A stretch of 64,000 nucleotides of DNA from Bacillus infantis NRRL B-14911 (GCF_000473245.1 NC_022524.1:1574501-1638500), one strand, 5' to 3'. Numbered from the stretch's first letter, positions 15,952 to 26,019 are shown. Notes: generated by a model from the letters alone, not told the origin. Numbers and translations are program-made.

Positions 15952-17712
15952 ATGGAATTGGAAATATTTAAGAAACTTAAGGAATATTACTGGCCCTATA
16001 AGAAATATTTTATTTGGTCGATGGTATTCCTGCTGGCTGTGACAGGCATTACGGTGGTTTATCCGATGATTCTTCAGCTGACCATTGATGAGGTGGTGCT
16101 GGGAGGGAAATATGAATGGATTCCCTATTTAGCTTTCGGCTTCATCGGCATCATGTTCGTTAAAGGAATTGCAACTTATATTCATCAATATACTGGAGAT
16201 CTATTTGGCATCACATCCGTATATAAACTGAGAAACTCACTGTATGAAAAACTGCAGTTCCTTCCATTCAAGTATTACGATAATGCAAAAACAGGGGATA
16301 TCATGTCAAGGCTGACAGCAGATGTCGAGGGGTTCAGGTTTTTCCTGTCTTTCGGATTTTCAGAGCTGATCCGTTTCATCCTGCTTATCGGCATCAGTTT
16401 CTCTGTTATGTTTTATTACTCAGTGCCGCTTACCTTAGTGACACTTGCAACCCTGCCGTTTCTTGCTGTGGTAACCTTTAAATTTGATAAAGCTGTCCAT
16501 CCTGCCTTCAGGGGCATCAGGAAATCGTTCGGAAAGCTGAATACAAAGGTGCAGGAAAATATCAGCGGCATCAATACGGTGAAATCCCTTTCAAGGGAAG
16601 ACTTTGAAATAGGGAAGTTCAACCGGTCCAATGAGGACTATAAAGACAATTATTTATTCACCTCCGATATCTGGGCAAAATATTTCCCGCTTATGGAGTT
16701 CCTGGGAAATCTCAGTGTCGTTCTCCTGCTTTCTTATGGCGGGTATCTCGTAATAGACGGATCCCTGCAGCCAGGGGAGCTTGTAGCATTCTACAGTCTT
16801 GTATGGTATATAATGTGGCCGATTATGAACCTCGGATTTGTCATCAATCTATTTTCCCAGGCCAAGGCTTCGGGCGAGAGGCTGCTGGAGATACTGGAAG
16901 CAGAAAATGAAATCAAAGAGACTGACCATGCTGCCGAACCCGACAGGATCCATGGGGAGGTAGACTTCAAATCTGTATCCTTACAGTACACAAAGGAAGA
17001 TAAAGAGGCGCTCCATGACGTTTCATTCAAGGCGCATCCTGGCAAGACAATCGGGCTCATCGGTGCAACCGGTTCAGGCAAAACAAGCGTAACCCAGCTG
17101 ATGACGCGCTTTTACGAAGCATCTTCAGGGGAAGTGCTGATTGATGGAAGAAATGTCAGGGACTATTCACTTGAAGCGCTGAGAAGCGGAATAGGCTTTG
17201 TCCTTCAGGAATCTTTCCTGTTTTCTTCATCCATTAAAGCGAATATTTCTTATGGAAGACCTGAAGCTTCCATAGAAGAAATCATGGATGCTGCTAAACG
17301 GGCACAGGCGCATGAATTCATCATGGAACTGCCTGAAGGGTATGATACCATGCTCGGGGAAAGAGGAATGGGCCTGTCCGGCGGCCAGAAACAGAGGATT
17401 GCAATAGCCAGGGCGATCTGCACAGACCCCGGCATCCTTATCCTGGACGATGCTACCTCTGCAGTGGATATGACGACAGAATTTAATATCCAGCAGGCAC
17501 TAAAGGAAGTCATGAAGGGGAGGACGACCTTCATTATCGCTCACAGGATTTCTTCCTTGAAGCATGCTGATGAAATCCTTGTTTTTAAAGACGGCCGCAT
17601 TGCTGAAAGGGGCCGGCATGAAGATCTGCTGAAGAATAACGGTCCATATCAGCGGATTTACGATATTCAATACAAGGACCATCAAAAGGTCCTCCAATCT
17701 CAAATAAGCTAA
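15952..17712 (+). CDS. yknU: Heterodimeric ABC exporter, half-transporter A (YknU-like)
   Basis: A 586-residue ABC half-transporter: six membrane helices in residues 1-310, then a nucleotide-binding domain. Walker A is GATGSGKTS, the signature LSGGQKQ, and Walker B ends LDDATSA, that is Asp where the catalytic Glu is expected. This makes the site formed by its own Walker motifs degenerate, while its canonical signature motif serves the partner's site. This asymmetry is a known mark of heterodimeric exporters such as BmrCD. Length and similarity match B. subtilis YknU (involved, with YknWXYZ, near protection from toxins; YknUV role unclear). The partner gene follows after 12 bases. Confidence 0.88.
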   Translation: MELEIFKKLKEYYWPYKKYFIWSMVFLLAVTGITVVYPMILQLTIDEVVLGGKYEWIPYLAFGFIGIMFVKGIATYIHQYTGDLFGITSVYKLRNSLYEKLQFLPFKYYDNAKTGDIMSRLTADVEGFRFFLSFGFSELIRFILLIGISFSVMFYYSVPLTLVTLATLPFLAVVTFKFDKAVHPAFRGIRKSFGKLNTKVQENISGINTVKSLSREDFEIGKFNRSNEDYKDNYLFTSDIWAKYFPLMEFLGNLSVVLLLSYGGYLVIDGSLQPGELVAFYSLVWYIMWPIMNLGFVINLFSQAKASGERLLEILEAENEIKETDHAAEPDRIHGEVDFKSVSLQYTKEDKEALHDVSFKAHPGKTIGLIGATGSGKTSVTQLMTRFYEASSGEVLIDGRNVRDYSLEALRSGIGFVLQESFLFSSSIKANISYGRPEASIEEIMDAAKRAQAHEFIMELPEGYDTMLGERGMGLSGGQKQRIAIARAICTDPGILILDDATSAVDMTTEFNIQQALKEVMKGRTTFIIAHRISSLKHADEILVFKDGRIAERGRHEDLLKNNGPYQRIYDIQYKDHQKVLQSQIS

Positions 17713-17724
17713 GGAGGGGTGAGC

Positions 17725-19542
17725 TTGAAGGAGACAGCAAAAGAAACAGTATTGAAAAGATTCCATTACTCAACAGATGATGTCATTGAAAAACCGTTTA
17801 ACTGGAAGCAGATGTTCCGGCTGTTCAGCTATATGAAGCCGTACCGCAAGAAGCTGCTCCCTTTGTCGATCCTTATGGTATTGATCACGACTGCAGTTAG
17901 ATTGATCATCCCGATTATGATCGGGGTTTATACACTTGATAAGGCGCTGAAGGACAAAGACACAGGGCTGCTCACTACCCTCGTCATTATCATTGCTGCC
18001 TTATATACGAGTTCTTATATAGCTAATATTTTCAGGATCAAATGGATGAATGCCCTTGGCCAGAATGTTATCTATGATTTAAGGAAGCATTTATTCGCCC
18101 ATGTCCAGACCCTGTCACACCGTTTCTTTGATCAGCGGTCTGCAGGATCCATCCTTGTGAGGATCATGAATGATATCAACTCCCTGCAGGAACTGTTTAC
18201 AAACGGTGTCATTAACCTGCTGATGGACCTTATATTGCTTTGCGGCATTTTTGTCATCCTGTTCACGTTAAGCCCGCAGCTGACATTGGCCATTATGGTC
18301 ATTCTGCCGATCATGTTTTTTATCTCGACGAGCCTGCGCAGGAATATCAGGAGGTCCTGGCAGACGGTAAGGCTGAAGCAGTCAAAGCTCAACTCCCATT
18401 TGAATGAGAGTCTGCAGGGGATCAGGGTTACCCAGGCGTTTACACAGGAAAAAGAAAATATGATGTTTTTTGATGGTGTGAACAACGAGAATTTCGAAAG
18501 CTGGAGGCAGGCTTCACAAAAAAATGCCATGTTCAGGCCGCTTGTAGAATTGACCAATGCTTTCGGTACTGCAGCACTGATCTGGTATGGAGCCCACTTG
18601 ATACAGAACGGCAGCATCACCATCGGTGTGTTCGTATCTTTTGCTTTTTATCTGGGAATGTTCTGGGAGCCGATTTCAAGGCTGGGTATGGTCTATAACC
18701 AGCTTCTGATGGGTATGGCCTCATCTGAGCGGATCTTCGAATTCCTTGATGAAAAACCGATCGTGTCAGAATCTGAAAATGCGATTGTCCTGGATGATAT
18801 GAAGGGCCAGATTCAATTTAAGGATGCAGAGTTCTCCTATGATTCCAAGAGAACGGCATTAAACAGGATCAATCTGGAAATAAAAGCTGGCCAGACTGCT
18901 GCCCTGGTCGGCCATACCGGGTCAGGAAAAACAACCATTGCGAATCTGATCAGCCGTTTTTATGATCCTACCGAAGGAGCGGTTTTGATTGACGGTCATA
19001 ATTTAAGGGATGTTTCATTAAAGAGCCTGCGGGCTAAAATCAGCGTAGTGCTGCAGGATACTTTTATTTTTTCCGGTACAATTGCAGAAAATATCCGCTT
19101 CGGCAGGCCGGATGCCTCTGAGGAAGAAGTAATCCGTGCGGCCGAGGCAGTCGGAGCAGCTGATTTCATCCGCAATCTCCCTAAAGGCTATGAGACAGAA
19201 GTTGAGGAAAGGGGAAATATTCTCTCAGTCGGAGAAAGGCAGCTTCTATCCTTTGCAAGGGCACTGCTCGCCGATCCGCGCATCCTGATTCTTGATGAAG
19301 CAACTGCCAGCATTGATACCGAAACCGAAATGAGGATACAGGAAGCCCTTAAAACCCTTTTAAAGGGAAGGACAGCCATCATCATTGCCCACAGATTGTC
19401 AACCATACGCGATGCTGACAAAATCTTCGTACTGGACCATGGCAGCATCCTTGAAGAAGGAAGCCACGAAGAACTGATGAACAAAAAAGGCCAATACTTC
19501 CAGCTGGTAAAAGCACAATTTACAATGCTGGATGCTATATAG
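17725..19542 (+). CDS. yknV: Heterodimeric ABC exporter, half-transporter B (YknV-like)
   Basis: A 605-residue ABC half-transporter with six membrane helices and a C-terminal ATPase domain. Walker A is GHTGSGKTT, Walker B ends LDEATAS with the catalytic Glu present, but the signature is the non-canonical LSVGERQ. It is therefore complementary to the upstream partner: one complete and one degenerate ATP site in the heterodimer. The TTG at 17725 is preferred because AAGGAGGGG ends six bases upstream; the GTG at 17719 overlaps it. Substrate unknown. The gene is followed directly by a cluster of palindromic repeats, with no separate terminator seen. Confidence 0.88.
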   Translation: MKETAKETVLKRFHYSTDDVIEKPFNWKQMFRLFSYMKPYRKKLLPLSILMVLITTAVRLIIPIMIGVYTLDKALKDKDTGLLTTLVIIIAALYTSSYIANIFRIKWMNALGQNVIYDLRKHLFAHVQTLSHRFFDQRSAGSILVRIMNDINSLQELFTNGVINLLMDLILLCGIFVILFTLSPQLTLAIMVILPIMFFISTSLRRNIRRSWQTVRLKQSKLNSHLNESLQGIRVTQAFTQEKENMMFFDGVNNENFESWRQASQKNAMFRPLVELTNAFGTAALIWYGAHLIQNGSITIGVFVSFAFYLGMFWEPISRLGMVYNQLLMGMASSERIFEFLDEKPIVSESENAIVLDDMKGQIQFKDAEFSYDSKRTALNRINLEIKAGQTAALVGHTGSGKTTIANLISRFYDPTEGAVLIDGHNLRDVSLKSLRAKISVVLQDTFIFSGTIAENIRFGRPDASEEEVIRAAEAVGAADFIRNLPKGYETEVEERGNILSVGERQLLSFARALLADPRILILDEATASIDTETEMRIQEALKTLLKGRTAIIIAHRLSTIRDADKIFVLDHGSILEEGSHEELMNKKGQYFQLVKAQFTMLDAI

Positions 19543-19661
19543 AAATGCGGAAAAGCCTCGATCAGCCCCGACAAGCATAAGACGAGCAGGACGGAAGGTT
19601 GTTCTTTAACCTTCTGGCCTGATTGGCTTATGACTCGAGGGGCTAGGCTTTGGAGCTGGAC
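19543..19661. repeat. Modular palindromic repeat, unit A1
   Basis: Minus-strand unit starting GTCCAGCTCC and ending CCGCATTTC. It folds as a long hairpin: outer arms AAGCC...AGCCCC with GGGGCT...AGGCTT, middle AAGCATAAG with CTTATG, and inner GAAGGTT-AAAGAAC-AACCTTC. Its left half is almost identical to unit B2 near 26.7 kb. It starts right after the yknV stop. Confidence 0.8.
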
Positions 19662-19667
19662 AGAAAG

Positions 19668-19786
19668 AAAAGCGGAGGCGGCTTGCCCAGAGCCGACAAG
19701 CATAAGATGCGGCAGAATAAAAGGCGTTCTTTGCCTTTAATTCTGGCGTGGCTTATGACTCGAGGGGCTAGGCTTTGGAGCTGGAC
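19668..19786. repeat. Modular palindromic repeat, unit A2
   Basis: Second unit, same orientation. Same outer arms, but the inner hairpin is AAAGGC-AAAGAAC-GCCTTT inside an AGAAT/ATTCT stem, a different stem on the same loop. The far end reads GCGGAGGCGGCTTGCCCAGA. Confidence 0.8.
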
Positions 19787-19790
19787 AGAT

Positions 19791-19863
19791 TAGAAATGCG
19801 GAAAAGCCTTGATCACTTAGGAACGCAGACTAAGAACGCCACGTCCTGTGGCAACGCCTGCAT
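19791..19863. repeat. Modular palindromic repeat, truncated unit A3
   Basis: Only the distal half is present: TAGAAATGCGGAAAAGCCTT, then GGAACGCAGACTAAGAACGCC, and CACGTCCTGTGGCAACGC (each segment within 20 bases of read-out). These correspond to the GC-rich insertion module of units B1, B2 and C; the GTCCAGC-proximal half is missing. Confidence 0.7.
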
Positions 19864-20002
19864 AATTCGCTTTATATTCATTTGAAAAAAAGTCACCATT
19901 TGGTGGCTTTTTGTGTTATTTGTAATAATCTTCATGAAAATGTAACTTTTCTGCAATCTATGCGTCTGCTAATAAAAGAGCCGATTTTAAGGGGGATATG
20001 TT

Positions 20003-20908
20003 ATGAAGTGGAAAGTGGTGCTATTCATATGTTTGAGCTCGATGATTCTCTTCGGCTGCAGCAGCGGAGAAAGCAAAAGTGAACAAGCTTCCGATTCAGC
20101 TGGCAAATCTGAGAGTTCATATGAAAAAGCTGAGTCTGCCGCTGAGTCAGCTGAACAGGATGCTGAGTCAGAGATAAGCAGCGGCGGGAACGAAGCAAAG
20201 GGGGCGGATCAGAGTACAGCGGCTGATAGGATGGTTATTTACAACGCAGAATTGGATCTTAGGGTAAAGGACTTCATGAAAGCACAAACAGCACTCGAGT
20301 CAAAAGCGGCCCAGTACGGCGGGTTCATTGTGGAATCCAGCAGTTATCGGGATGATGAGAGGCAGCTTAGCGGTACACTGGTGATCAGAATCCCCCAGAA
20401 GAACTTTAATCAATTCTTGAATGATGCTGAAGGTACAGCCTCTAAAGTGGATAACAGACATGTAAGCGGCCAGGACGTGACAGAAGAATATGTGGATTTG
20501 GAGTCCCGCCTGCGGTCCAAGAGAGTTGTTGAAGAGCGGCTGATCTCTTTTATGGAAAAGGCTGAAAAAACTGAAGATCTGCTAAAGATTTCACAGGACC
20601 TTGCCGGAATTCAAGAGGAAATCGAACAGCTGGCCGGAAGAATCAACTATTTGAAGAACCAGACTGATTTTTCGACTGTAACGGTCAGCCTTTATGAGGA
20701 TCAGACCCCTTCAATCGATAAAACCGATTTGAAAACGTGGGAGAGAACGAAAGAGCAGTTTACAGAAAGTCTTAGCTTCCTGCTTTCTGCATTTTCCGGG
20801 CTGTTTGTGTTCGTAGCCGGGAACCTTCCTGTGCTTATGCTCCTTGGAGTTATTGGGGTCATTTGCTATATAACTTACAGGAAATATAGACAGAAAAAGG
20901 ATTCATGA
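20003..20908 (+). CDS. DUF4349 domain lipoprotein
   Basis: A 301-residue lipoprotein: hydrophobic signal ending in the lipobox LFGC (Cys19), a Ser/Glu-rich low-complexity linker to about residue 75, then a DUF4349 domain (YNAELDLRVKDFMKAQTALESKA and similar), a coiled-coil stretch around 160-215 (RVVEERLISFMEK, IQEEIEQLAGRINYL), and one C-terminal membrane helix (about 265-290) followed by a basic tail. So it is anchored at both ends, with the domain outside the membrane. Function of DUF4349 is unknown. GGGGG precedes ATG. It has its own terminator. Confidence 0.85.
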   Translation: MKWKVVLFICLSSMILFGCSSGESKSEQASDSAGKSESSYEKAESAAESAEQDAESEISSGGNEAKGADQSTAADRMVIYNAELDLRVKDFMKAQTALESKAAQYGGFIVESSSYRDDERQLSGTLVIRIPQKNFNQFLNDAEGTASKVDNRHVSGQDVTEEYVDLESRLRSKRVVEERLISFMEKAEKTEDLLKISQDLAGIQEEIEQLAGRINYLKNQTDFSTVTVSLYEDQTPSIDKTDLKTWERTKEQFTESLSFLLSAFSGLFVFVAGNLPVLMLLGVIGVICYITYRKYRQKKDS

Positions 20909-20917
20909 CCGAAAGAC

Positions 20918-20950
20918 GCCGGAATGTGGTACATTCCGGCTTTTTCTTTT
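20918..20950 (+). terminator. Intrinsic terminator of DUF4349 gene
   Basis: GCCGGAATGT and ACATTCCGGC pair around GGT, followed by TTTTTCTTTT. Confidence 0.88.
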
Positions 20951-21136
20951 GAATTTGCACAAGCGGCTGGGATATTTTCAGGCTTTCTTTACATTTGAAT
21001 AAGATTGCATCCATATGAATTAGGGTAAAAGACAGTCTGAAGCAGCTCAGGATAATGGACATACATACGGAATGAAAATGCTCTTATGGAGCCAAAGAAG
21101 CAAAAAATGAAAATATAGATGTCTGGAGGCTGGAAG

Positions 21137-22483
21137 ATGGAATTGGATAGTGTCACATTGAGCAGGATGCTCACTTCTTTAACTCTTGCTTTTCATATTA
21201 TTTTTGCCACCATCGGCGTTGGTGTGCCTGTGCTGATATCAGCAGCTGAATTCATTGGGATCAGGAAAAAGGATGATCATTATATCCTCCTGGCACGCAG
21301 ATGGGCAAGGGGCTTCACCATCACAGTGGCGGTCGGGGTAGTAACCGGGACCTGCATCGGCTTACAGCTTTCTCTTTTATGGCCGAGCTTTATGCAGATT
21401 GCAGGCCATGTAATCAGCCTGCCGCTCTTCATGGAAACTTTTGCTTTCTTTTTTGAAGCCATCTTCCTGGGCATCTACCTTTATACATGGGACCGGTTCA
21501 AAAAGCCGCTTCATCATTGGCTGCTTTCAATACCCGTCATCATCGGCTCTTCTGCTTCTGCATTTTTCATTACTACGGTTAATGCATTTATGAATACTCC
21601 GCAGGGATTCAAGCTTGAAGGCAGGACCATCACGGAGATTGACCCGCTCGCTGCTATGTTCAATCCGGCAACCCCGTCAAAGGTGCTGCATGTCCTTACA
21701 TCGTCATATATGACAGCTGCTTTCATACTGGCGAGCCTCGCTGCCTTTGCCATTCTGAGGGGCAGGGGGTCTGAATATCACCGGAAAGCACTGAAGCTTA
21801 CAATGATTTGCGGTCTGCTTTTTTCTCTGGCAACTGCCATTGCAGGTGATATTTCAGCAAAATTCCTTGCAAAAGAGCAGCCGGAAAAATTGGCTGCAGC
21901 TGAATGGCATTTCGAAACAGAAAAAGGCGCTGATCTGATCGTCTTTGGGACGATTGATGAAAACAATGAAATAAGGAATGAAATCCGTATACCAAATGCA
22001 CTGAGCTTCCTTGCAGGCAGCTCCTTTGATACAGAAGTGATTGGCCTGAATGAATTTCCGGAAGATGAGCGGCCTCCGCTATGGATCCACTATCTGTTTG
22101 ATTCGATGGTTTCAATCGGCTTCTTTGCTCTCGGCATTTCTGCGCTGTTTGTCTTTCTGTCATATTGGAAAAAGGCTAACCCTTTTAAAAAGTGGCTGCT
22201 GTTCCTCATTGTCTGCTCAGGGCCTCTATCCATGCTCGCAATCGAATTCGGCTGGATCTATGCCGAGGTCGGCAGACAGCCCTGGATATTAAGAGGCTAT
22301 ATGAAGGTGGCGGAGGGGGCTACACAGGCAGATAATGTGGGCGTGACCTTCTTGATGTTTTTAGCTTTGTACATTGTATTGGGGATCATCACAGTCACTG
22401 TGCTGCTTAAAATGTTCAGAAATAAGCCGGCACAAGCCGAATTTAATGATCGTTTCCCGGACTCTCCGGGCATAGGCCAATAA
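21137..22483 (+). CDS. ythA: Cytochrome bd-type quinol oxidase subunit I (YthA)
   Basis: A 448-residue polytopic protein of the CydA family, matching B. subtilis YthA. The N-terminal AFHIIFATIGVG carries the His that ligates a heme, and there are about nine membrane helices. The quinol-binding loop is short, as in the cyanide-insensitive oxidase (CIO-like) subgroup, rather than the long Q-loop of E. coli CydA. With subunit II it oxidises quinol and reduces oxygen, a branch independent of heme-copper oxidases. Start ATG at 21137 follows GGAGG; an earlier in-frame ATG at 21119 lies before this ribosome site. Subunit II follows. Confidence 0.92.
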   Translation: MELDSVTLSRMLTSLTLAFHIIFATIGVGVPVLISAAEFIGIRKKDDHYILLARRWARGFTITVAVGVVTGTCIGLQLSLLWPSFMQIAGHVISLPLFMETFAFFFEAIFLGIYLYTWDRFKKPLHHWLLSIPVIIGSSASAFFITTVNAFMNTPQGFKLEGRTITEIDPLAAMFNPATPSKVLHVLTSSYMTAAFILASLAAFAILRGRGSEYHRKALKLTMICGLLFSLATAIAGDISAKFLAKEQPEKLAAAEWHFETEKGADLIVFGTIDENNEIRNEIRIPNALSFLAGSSFDTEVIGLNEFPEDERPPLWIHYLFDSMVSIGFFALGISALFVFLSYWKKANPFKKWLLFLIVCSGPLSMLAIEFGWIYAEVGRQPWILRGYMKVAEGATQADNVGVTFLMFLALYIVLGIITVTVLLKMFRNKPAQAEFNDRFPDSPGIGQ

Positions 22484-22503
22484 ACTGGGAAGGGGTGGGA
22501 GAC

Positions 22504-23517
22504 ATGAGCATTGAAATCCTTGGCATAACGGTTCTCTGGGTATTTCTCTATGGATATGTTATTGTGGCATCAATCGATTTTGGAGCCGGTTTTTTTGCTT
22601 ATTATGGACGGATCACAGGGAAGGAGCATGTGATCAGCCACATTATCAGCAGATATCTATCTCCTGTATGGGAAGTGACCAATGTCTTTTTTGTTTTCTT
22701 CTTTGTCGGGCTGGTCGGCTTTTTTCCGGATGCAGCCTATTATTATGGAACTGCTTTGCTGATACCCGGAAGCATTGCCCTGATCCTCCTTGCCATTAGA
22801 GGATCATTCTATGCATTCGGGAATTATGGCTCAAAGGACAATTCGTTTTATCTGTTTCTTTATGGCGCAACGGGCCTGCTGATACCCGCAGCACTGTCGA
22901 CGGCATTGACGATTTCTGAAGGGGGATTTATTGAAGAACAGGGAAATAAGGTCATTTTCCTTGCCGGAGAGCTTGTAAGCTCCCCTTATTCCTGGTCTGT
23001 GGTGATTCTTGCCATTGTATCGGTGCTCTTTATCAGTGCTGTATTTCTTACTTATTATGCAGACAGGGCTGGAGACACTCCAGCAAGGGATCTGCTGAGG
23101 ACGTTTGCCCTGTTCTGGAGTCCGCCAACCATTCTTGCCAGCTTCCTTGTCTTTGCTTCATTAAGGGAGCATAATGAGCGCCATTTCAATAATGCTTTAG
23201 AGATTTGGTGGATGTTTGGCTTATCGCTTCTCTGTTTTCTGGCCGCTATGCTGATGGTTTATAAGAAAAAGAGATTTGGGACCAGTTTTATCCTGGTTAT
23301 GCTTCAATTCTTTTTTGCCTTTTTCGGATATGGCGCTTCCCATCTCCCTTACATCCTTGACCCGTTCATAACGATCTATTCAGGTTATACAAATCCTGAA
23401 ATGGGGATGGCGCTGGTTGCGGCATTTATAGCAGGGCTGCTGCTCCTCATCCCGTCATTGATCCTCTTGATGAGGCTGTTCCTGTTTAATGCCGATTATG
23501 TTAAGGGTGAAAAGTGA
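22504..23517 (+). CDS. ythB: Cytochrome bd-type quinol oxidase subunit II (YthB)
   Basis: A 337-residue membrane protein of the CydB family, about eight or nine helices, with the family's N-terminal IDFGAGFFAYY segment. It pairs with the upstream subunit I, 20 bases away, in one operon. Start ATG at 22504 with AAGGGGTGGGAG upstream; GTG at 22495 overlaps that site. No cydCD heme/thiol exporter accompanies the pair, as in B. subtilis ythAB. ktrC follows 65 bases later without a visible terminator. Confidence 0.9.
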   Translation: MSIEILGITVLWVFLYGYVIVASIDFGAGFFAYYGRITGKEHVISHIISRYLSPVWEVTNVFFVFFFVGLVGFFPDAAYYYGTALLIPGSIALILLAIRGSFYAFGNYGSKDNSFYLFLYGATGLLIPAALSTALTISEGGFIEEQGNKVIFLAGELVSSPYSWSVVILAIVSVLFISAVFLTYYADRAGDTPARDLLRTFALFWSPPTILASFLVFASLREHNERHFNNALEIWWMFGLSLLCFLAAMLMVYKKKRFGTSFILVMLQFFFAFFGYGASHLPYILDPFITIYSGYTNPEMGMALVAAFIAGLLLLIPSLILLMRLFLFNADYVKGEK

Positions 23518-23581
23518 ATGCTACTAAGAGTTAAGCTATGATAAAATAGAGACGAACTTTGAAACTGCTGGAGGAATATCC

Positions 23582-24241
23582 GTGAAAAAAGAATTTGCCG
23601 TAATAGGTTTAGGACGGTTTGGAGGAAGTATTTGCAGGGCGCTCGCAGAAGAGGGCATGGAGGTAATGGCAATCGACAATGATGAGGACAGGGTGAACGA
23701 ATTTGCACTGATTGCATCTCATGCCGTTGTCGGGGATACCACCGATGAAAATGTTCTTAAAAGTCTGGGCATCAGGAATTTCGATCATGTCATTGTCGCC
23801 ATTGGTGACAATATCCAGGCCAGCATCCTTACAACGTTGATTCTAAAGGAAATCGGTGTGAACAAGATTACTGTAAAAGCGCAAAATGATTATCATGAGA
23901 AAGTCCTGCGCAAAATTGGAGCAGACCATGTTGTCCATCCTGAAAGGGATATGGGCAGAAGAATTGCCCATAATATTGTCTCCAACAATGTACTGGATTA
24001 TCTTGAACTTTCAGATGAACACAGCATCGTGGAGATTGTGGCCAGCGATAAGCTTGGCGGAAATTCGATTATCGATTTGGATGTCCGTGCCAATTATGGC
24101 ATCAATATTGTTGCGATTAAAAGAAAAAATGAAATCATCGTATCCCCGCAGGCAAATGAAGTGATACGGGAAGATGATATCCTCATCGTTATTGGAGCAG
24201 ATGTTGATATCAACCGCTTTGAGAAGAAGCTGATGGCTTAA
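23582..24241 (+). CDS. ktrC: Potassium channel regulatory subunit KtrC
   Basis: A 219-residue RCK/TrkA protein closely matching B. subtilis KtrC (YkqB). RCK_N (residues 1-130) begins with the nucleotide-binding GLGRFGGS and the acidic end of strand 2 (IDNDEDRVNEF); RCK_C (about 135-219) is the domain that binds c-di-AMP in KtrA/KtrC. It gates the KtrD potassium pore; ATP opens and c-di-AMP closes it. The gene starts at GTG behind GGAGG. It converges on rnjA, as in B. subtilis. Confidence 0.93.
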   Translation: MKKEFAVIGLGRFGGSICRALAEEGMEVMAIDNDEDRVNEFALIASHAVVGDTTDENVLKSLGIRNFDHVIVAIGDNIQASILTTLILKEIGVNKITVKAQNDYHEKVLRKIGADHVVHPERDMGRRIAHNIVSNNVLDYLELSDEHSIVEIVASDKLGGNSIIDLDVRANYGINIVAIKRKNEIIVSPQANEVIREDDILIVIGADVDINRFEKKLMA

Positions 24242-24300
24242 CCCAAGCCCCGGCAGGACCTGCGAAAACGGCAGATGTCCATTGACTGCTTGTAAAATGG

Positions 24301-24334
24301 AAAAAGCACTCACAAATATTTGTGAGTGCTTTTT
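24301..24334. terminator. Bidirectional terminator between ktrC and rnjA
   Basis: A perfect 17-bp palindrome: AAAAAGCACTCACAAAT and its exact complement, giving T-runs on both strands. Confidence 0.9.
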
Positions 24335-24345
24335 AATATGGTTTA

Positions 24346-26013
24346 TTACACTTCCATAATGATCGGAAGGATCATTGGACGGCGCTTTGTTTTTTCATAA
24401 AGGAAAGGTGATAGTGTGTCAGTAATTTCATTTTTAATTTCAGACCACTGTGTCGTTTTTCTTTCCATGACCTTGTTCAGATGCTTAGAGATCAAGGATT
24501 GGGCATCGCTGATCAAGTCGCCTGATTCACGCATGTAGACGAAGCCGCGGGAAATGATATCAGGACCTGCGGAAATCTTAAAGTCTTTCATGTTGATGCT
24601 GACTACGACAACGACCAGACCTTCCTCAGAAAGGATCCTGCGGTCTCTGAGGACGATATTTCCGATGTCACCCACACCGCTTCCGTCGATATATACAGAA
24701 CCTGAAGGAATCTTTCCTGCCACCTGAGCGGTATCCTCGCTCAGGGCCAGAACTTCTCCATTGTCCATTATAAAGCAGTTTTCTTCAGGAATGCCGCAAT
24801 CTATCGCAAGTTTAGAGTGCATTTTCTGCATTCTGTACTCGCCGTGGATCGGCATGAAGAATTTCGGCTTGATCAGTCGAAGCATCAGTTTTTGCTCCTG
24901 CTGGCCGCCATGCCCGGAAGTATGGATGTCGTTCAGCGGACCGTGAATGACTTCTGCACCTGCACGGGACAGCATGTTGATTGTTCTGCTGACACTGATC
25001 GTATTTCCCGGAATAGGAGAAGATGAGAACACTACTGTATCACCTGGGTTGATCTGGATCTGGCGGTGTGTTCCATTGGCAATCCGTGATAGGGCTGCCA
25101 TAGGCTCTCCCTGGCTTCCTGTGCAAAGGATGGTAACCTGGTTGGCTGGGAGCCTGTTGATCTGCTGTGCGTCTATGAATACATCCTTAGGAGCGCTTAT
25201 ATAGCCAAGCTCCCGCCCGATGTTGATCGCAGCTTCCATGCTCCGGCCAAAAACAGCCACTTTTCTGCCATTGGTCACAGCAGCCTCGATAACCTGCTGA
25301 AGGCGATGGATATTAGAAGCGAATGTTGCAAAAATAATCCGTCCATCCACTTTGCGGAAAATGTCATGAATGCTTTCTCCTACACGGCGTTCAGACATAG
25401 TGAAATTAGGAATTTCACTGTTGGTGCTGTCAGAAAGGAGGCATAGGACACCATCCTTGCCGATCTCTGCCATTTTTGTAAGGTTCGCAGGCTCCCCGAC
25501 AGGAGTGAAGTCAAACTTGAAATCCCCGGTATGGACTACCTGCCCCGGCGGAGTTTTCACTACGACCCCATATGAATCAGGGATGCTGTGTGTAGTCCGG
25601 AAGAAAGTGACAGAAGTTTTTCGGAATTTGATAATATCATCTTCCTTGATTTCAATCATTCTTGTCTTTCTCAAAAGGCCATGCTCTTCCAGCTTATTGC
25701 GAAGAAGGCCAAGGGCGAGCTTACCGCCGTACACAGGAATATTCACCTGTCTTAATAGATAAGGAATGCCGCCGATATGGTCTTCATGTCCGTGCGTAAT
25801 GAAGAGGCCTTTGATTTTGTCTTCGTTTTTAACTAAATACGTATAATCAGGGATTACATAATCAATTCCCAGAAGCTCATCCTCAGGGAATTTAATGCCA
25901 GCATCGATCAGGATGATTTCATCCTGGAACTGGACTGCATAAGTGTTTTTGCCGATTTCCCCAAGTCCTCCAAGGGCAAATACAGCTGTTTGATCGTTCT
26001 TGACAAATTTCAT
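24346..26013 (-). CDS. rnjA: Ribonuclease J1
   Basis: A 555-residue beta-CASP metallo-beta-lactamase ribonuclease, the same length as B. subtilis RnjA. Zinc motif [10 protein letters not shown], beta-CASP elements with GSQGEP and GHGGQ / PIHGEYRM near the end of the catalytic core, and a C-terminal domain to residue 555. It is both an endonuclease and the 5'-to-3' exonuclease that drives mRNA decay and rRNA processing. In B. subtilis it binds GapA with help from the peptide SR1P, whose gene is also in this window. It follows rpoY with only 6 bases between, one operon. Confidence 0.96.
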   Translation of the reverse strand: MKFVKNDQTAVFALGGLGEIGKNTYAVQFQDEIILIDAGIKFPEDELLGIDYVIPDYTYLVKNEDKIKGLFITHGHEDHIGGIPYLLRQVNIPVYGGKLALGLLRNKLEEHGLLRKTRMIEIKEDDIIKFRKTSVTFFRTTHSIPDSYGVVVKTPPGQVVHTGDFKFDFTPVGEPANLTKMAEIGKDGVLCLLSDSTNSEIPNFTMSERRVGESIHDIFRKVDGRIIFATFASNIHRLQQVIEAAVTNGRKVAVFGRSMEAAINIGRELGYISAPKDVFIDAQQINRLPANQVTILCTGSQGEPMAALSRIANGTHRQIQINPGDTVVFSSSPIPGNTISVSRTINMLSRAGAEVIHGPLNDIHTSGHGGQQEQKLMLRLIKPKFFMPIHGEYRMQKMHSKLAIDCGIPEENCFIMDNGEVLALSEDTAQVAGKIPSGSVYIDGSGVGDIGNIVLRDRRILSEEGLVVVVVSINMKDFKISAGPDIISRGFVYMRESGDLISDAQSLISKHLNKVMERKTTQWSEIKNEITDTLSPFLYEKTKRRPMILPIIMEV

Positions 26014-26019
26014 AAATTA

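Noticed and set aside
19543-19863. Possible CRISPR-like repeat cluster
   Set aside because: Units are about 120 bases, palindromic and modular, without short spacers or cas genes.
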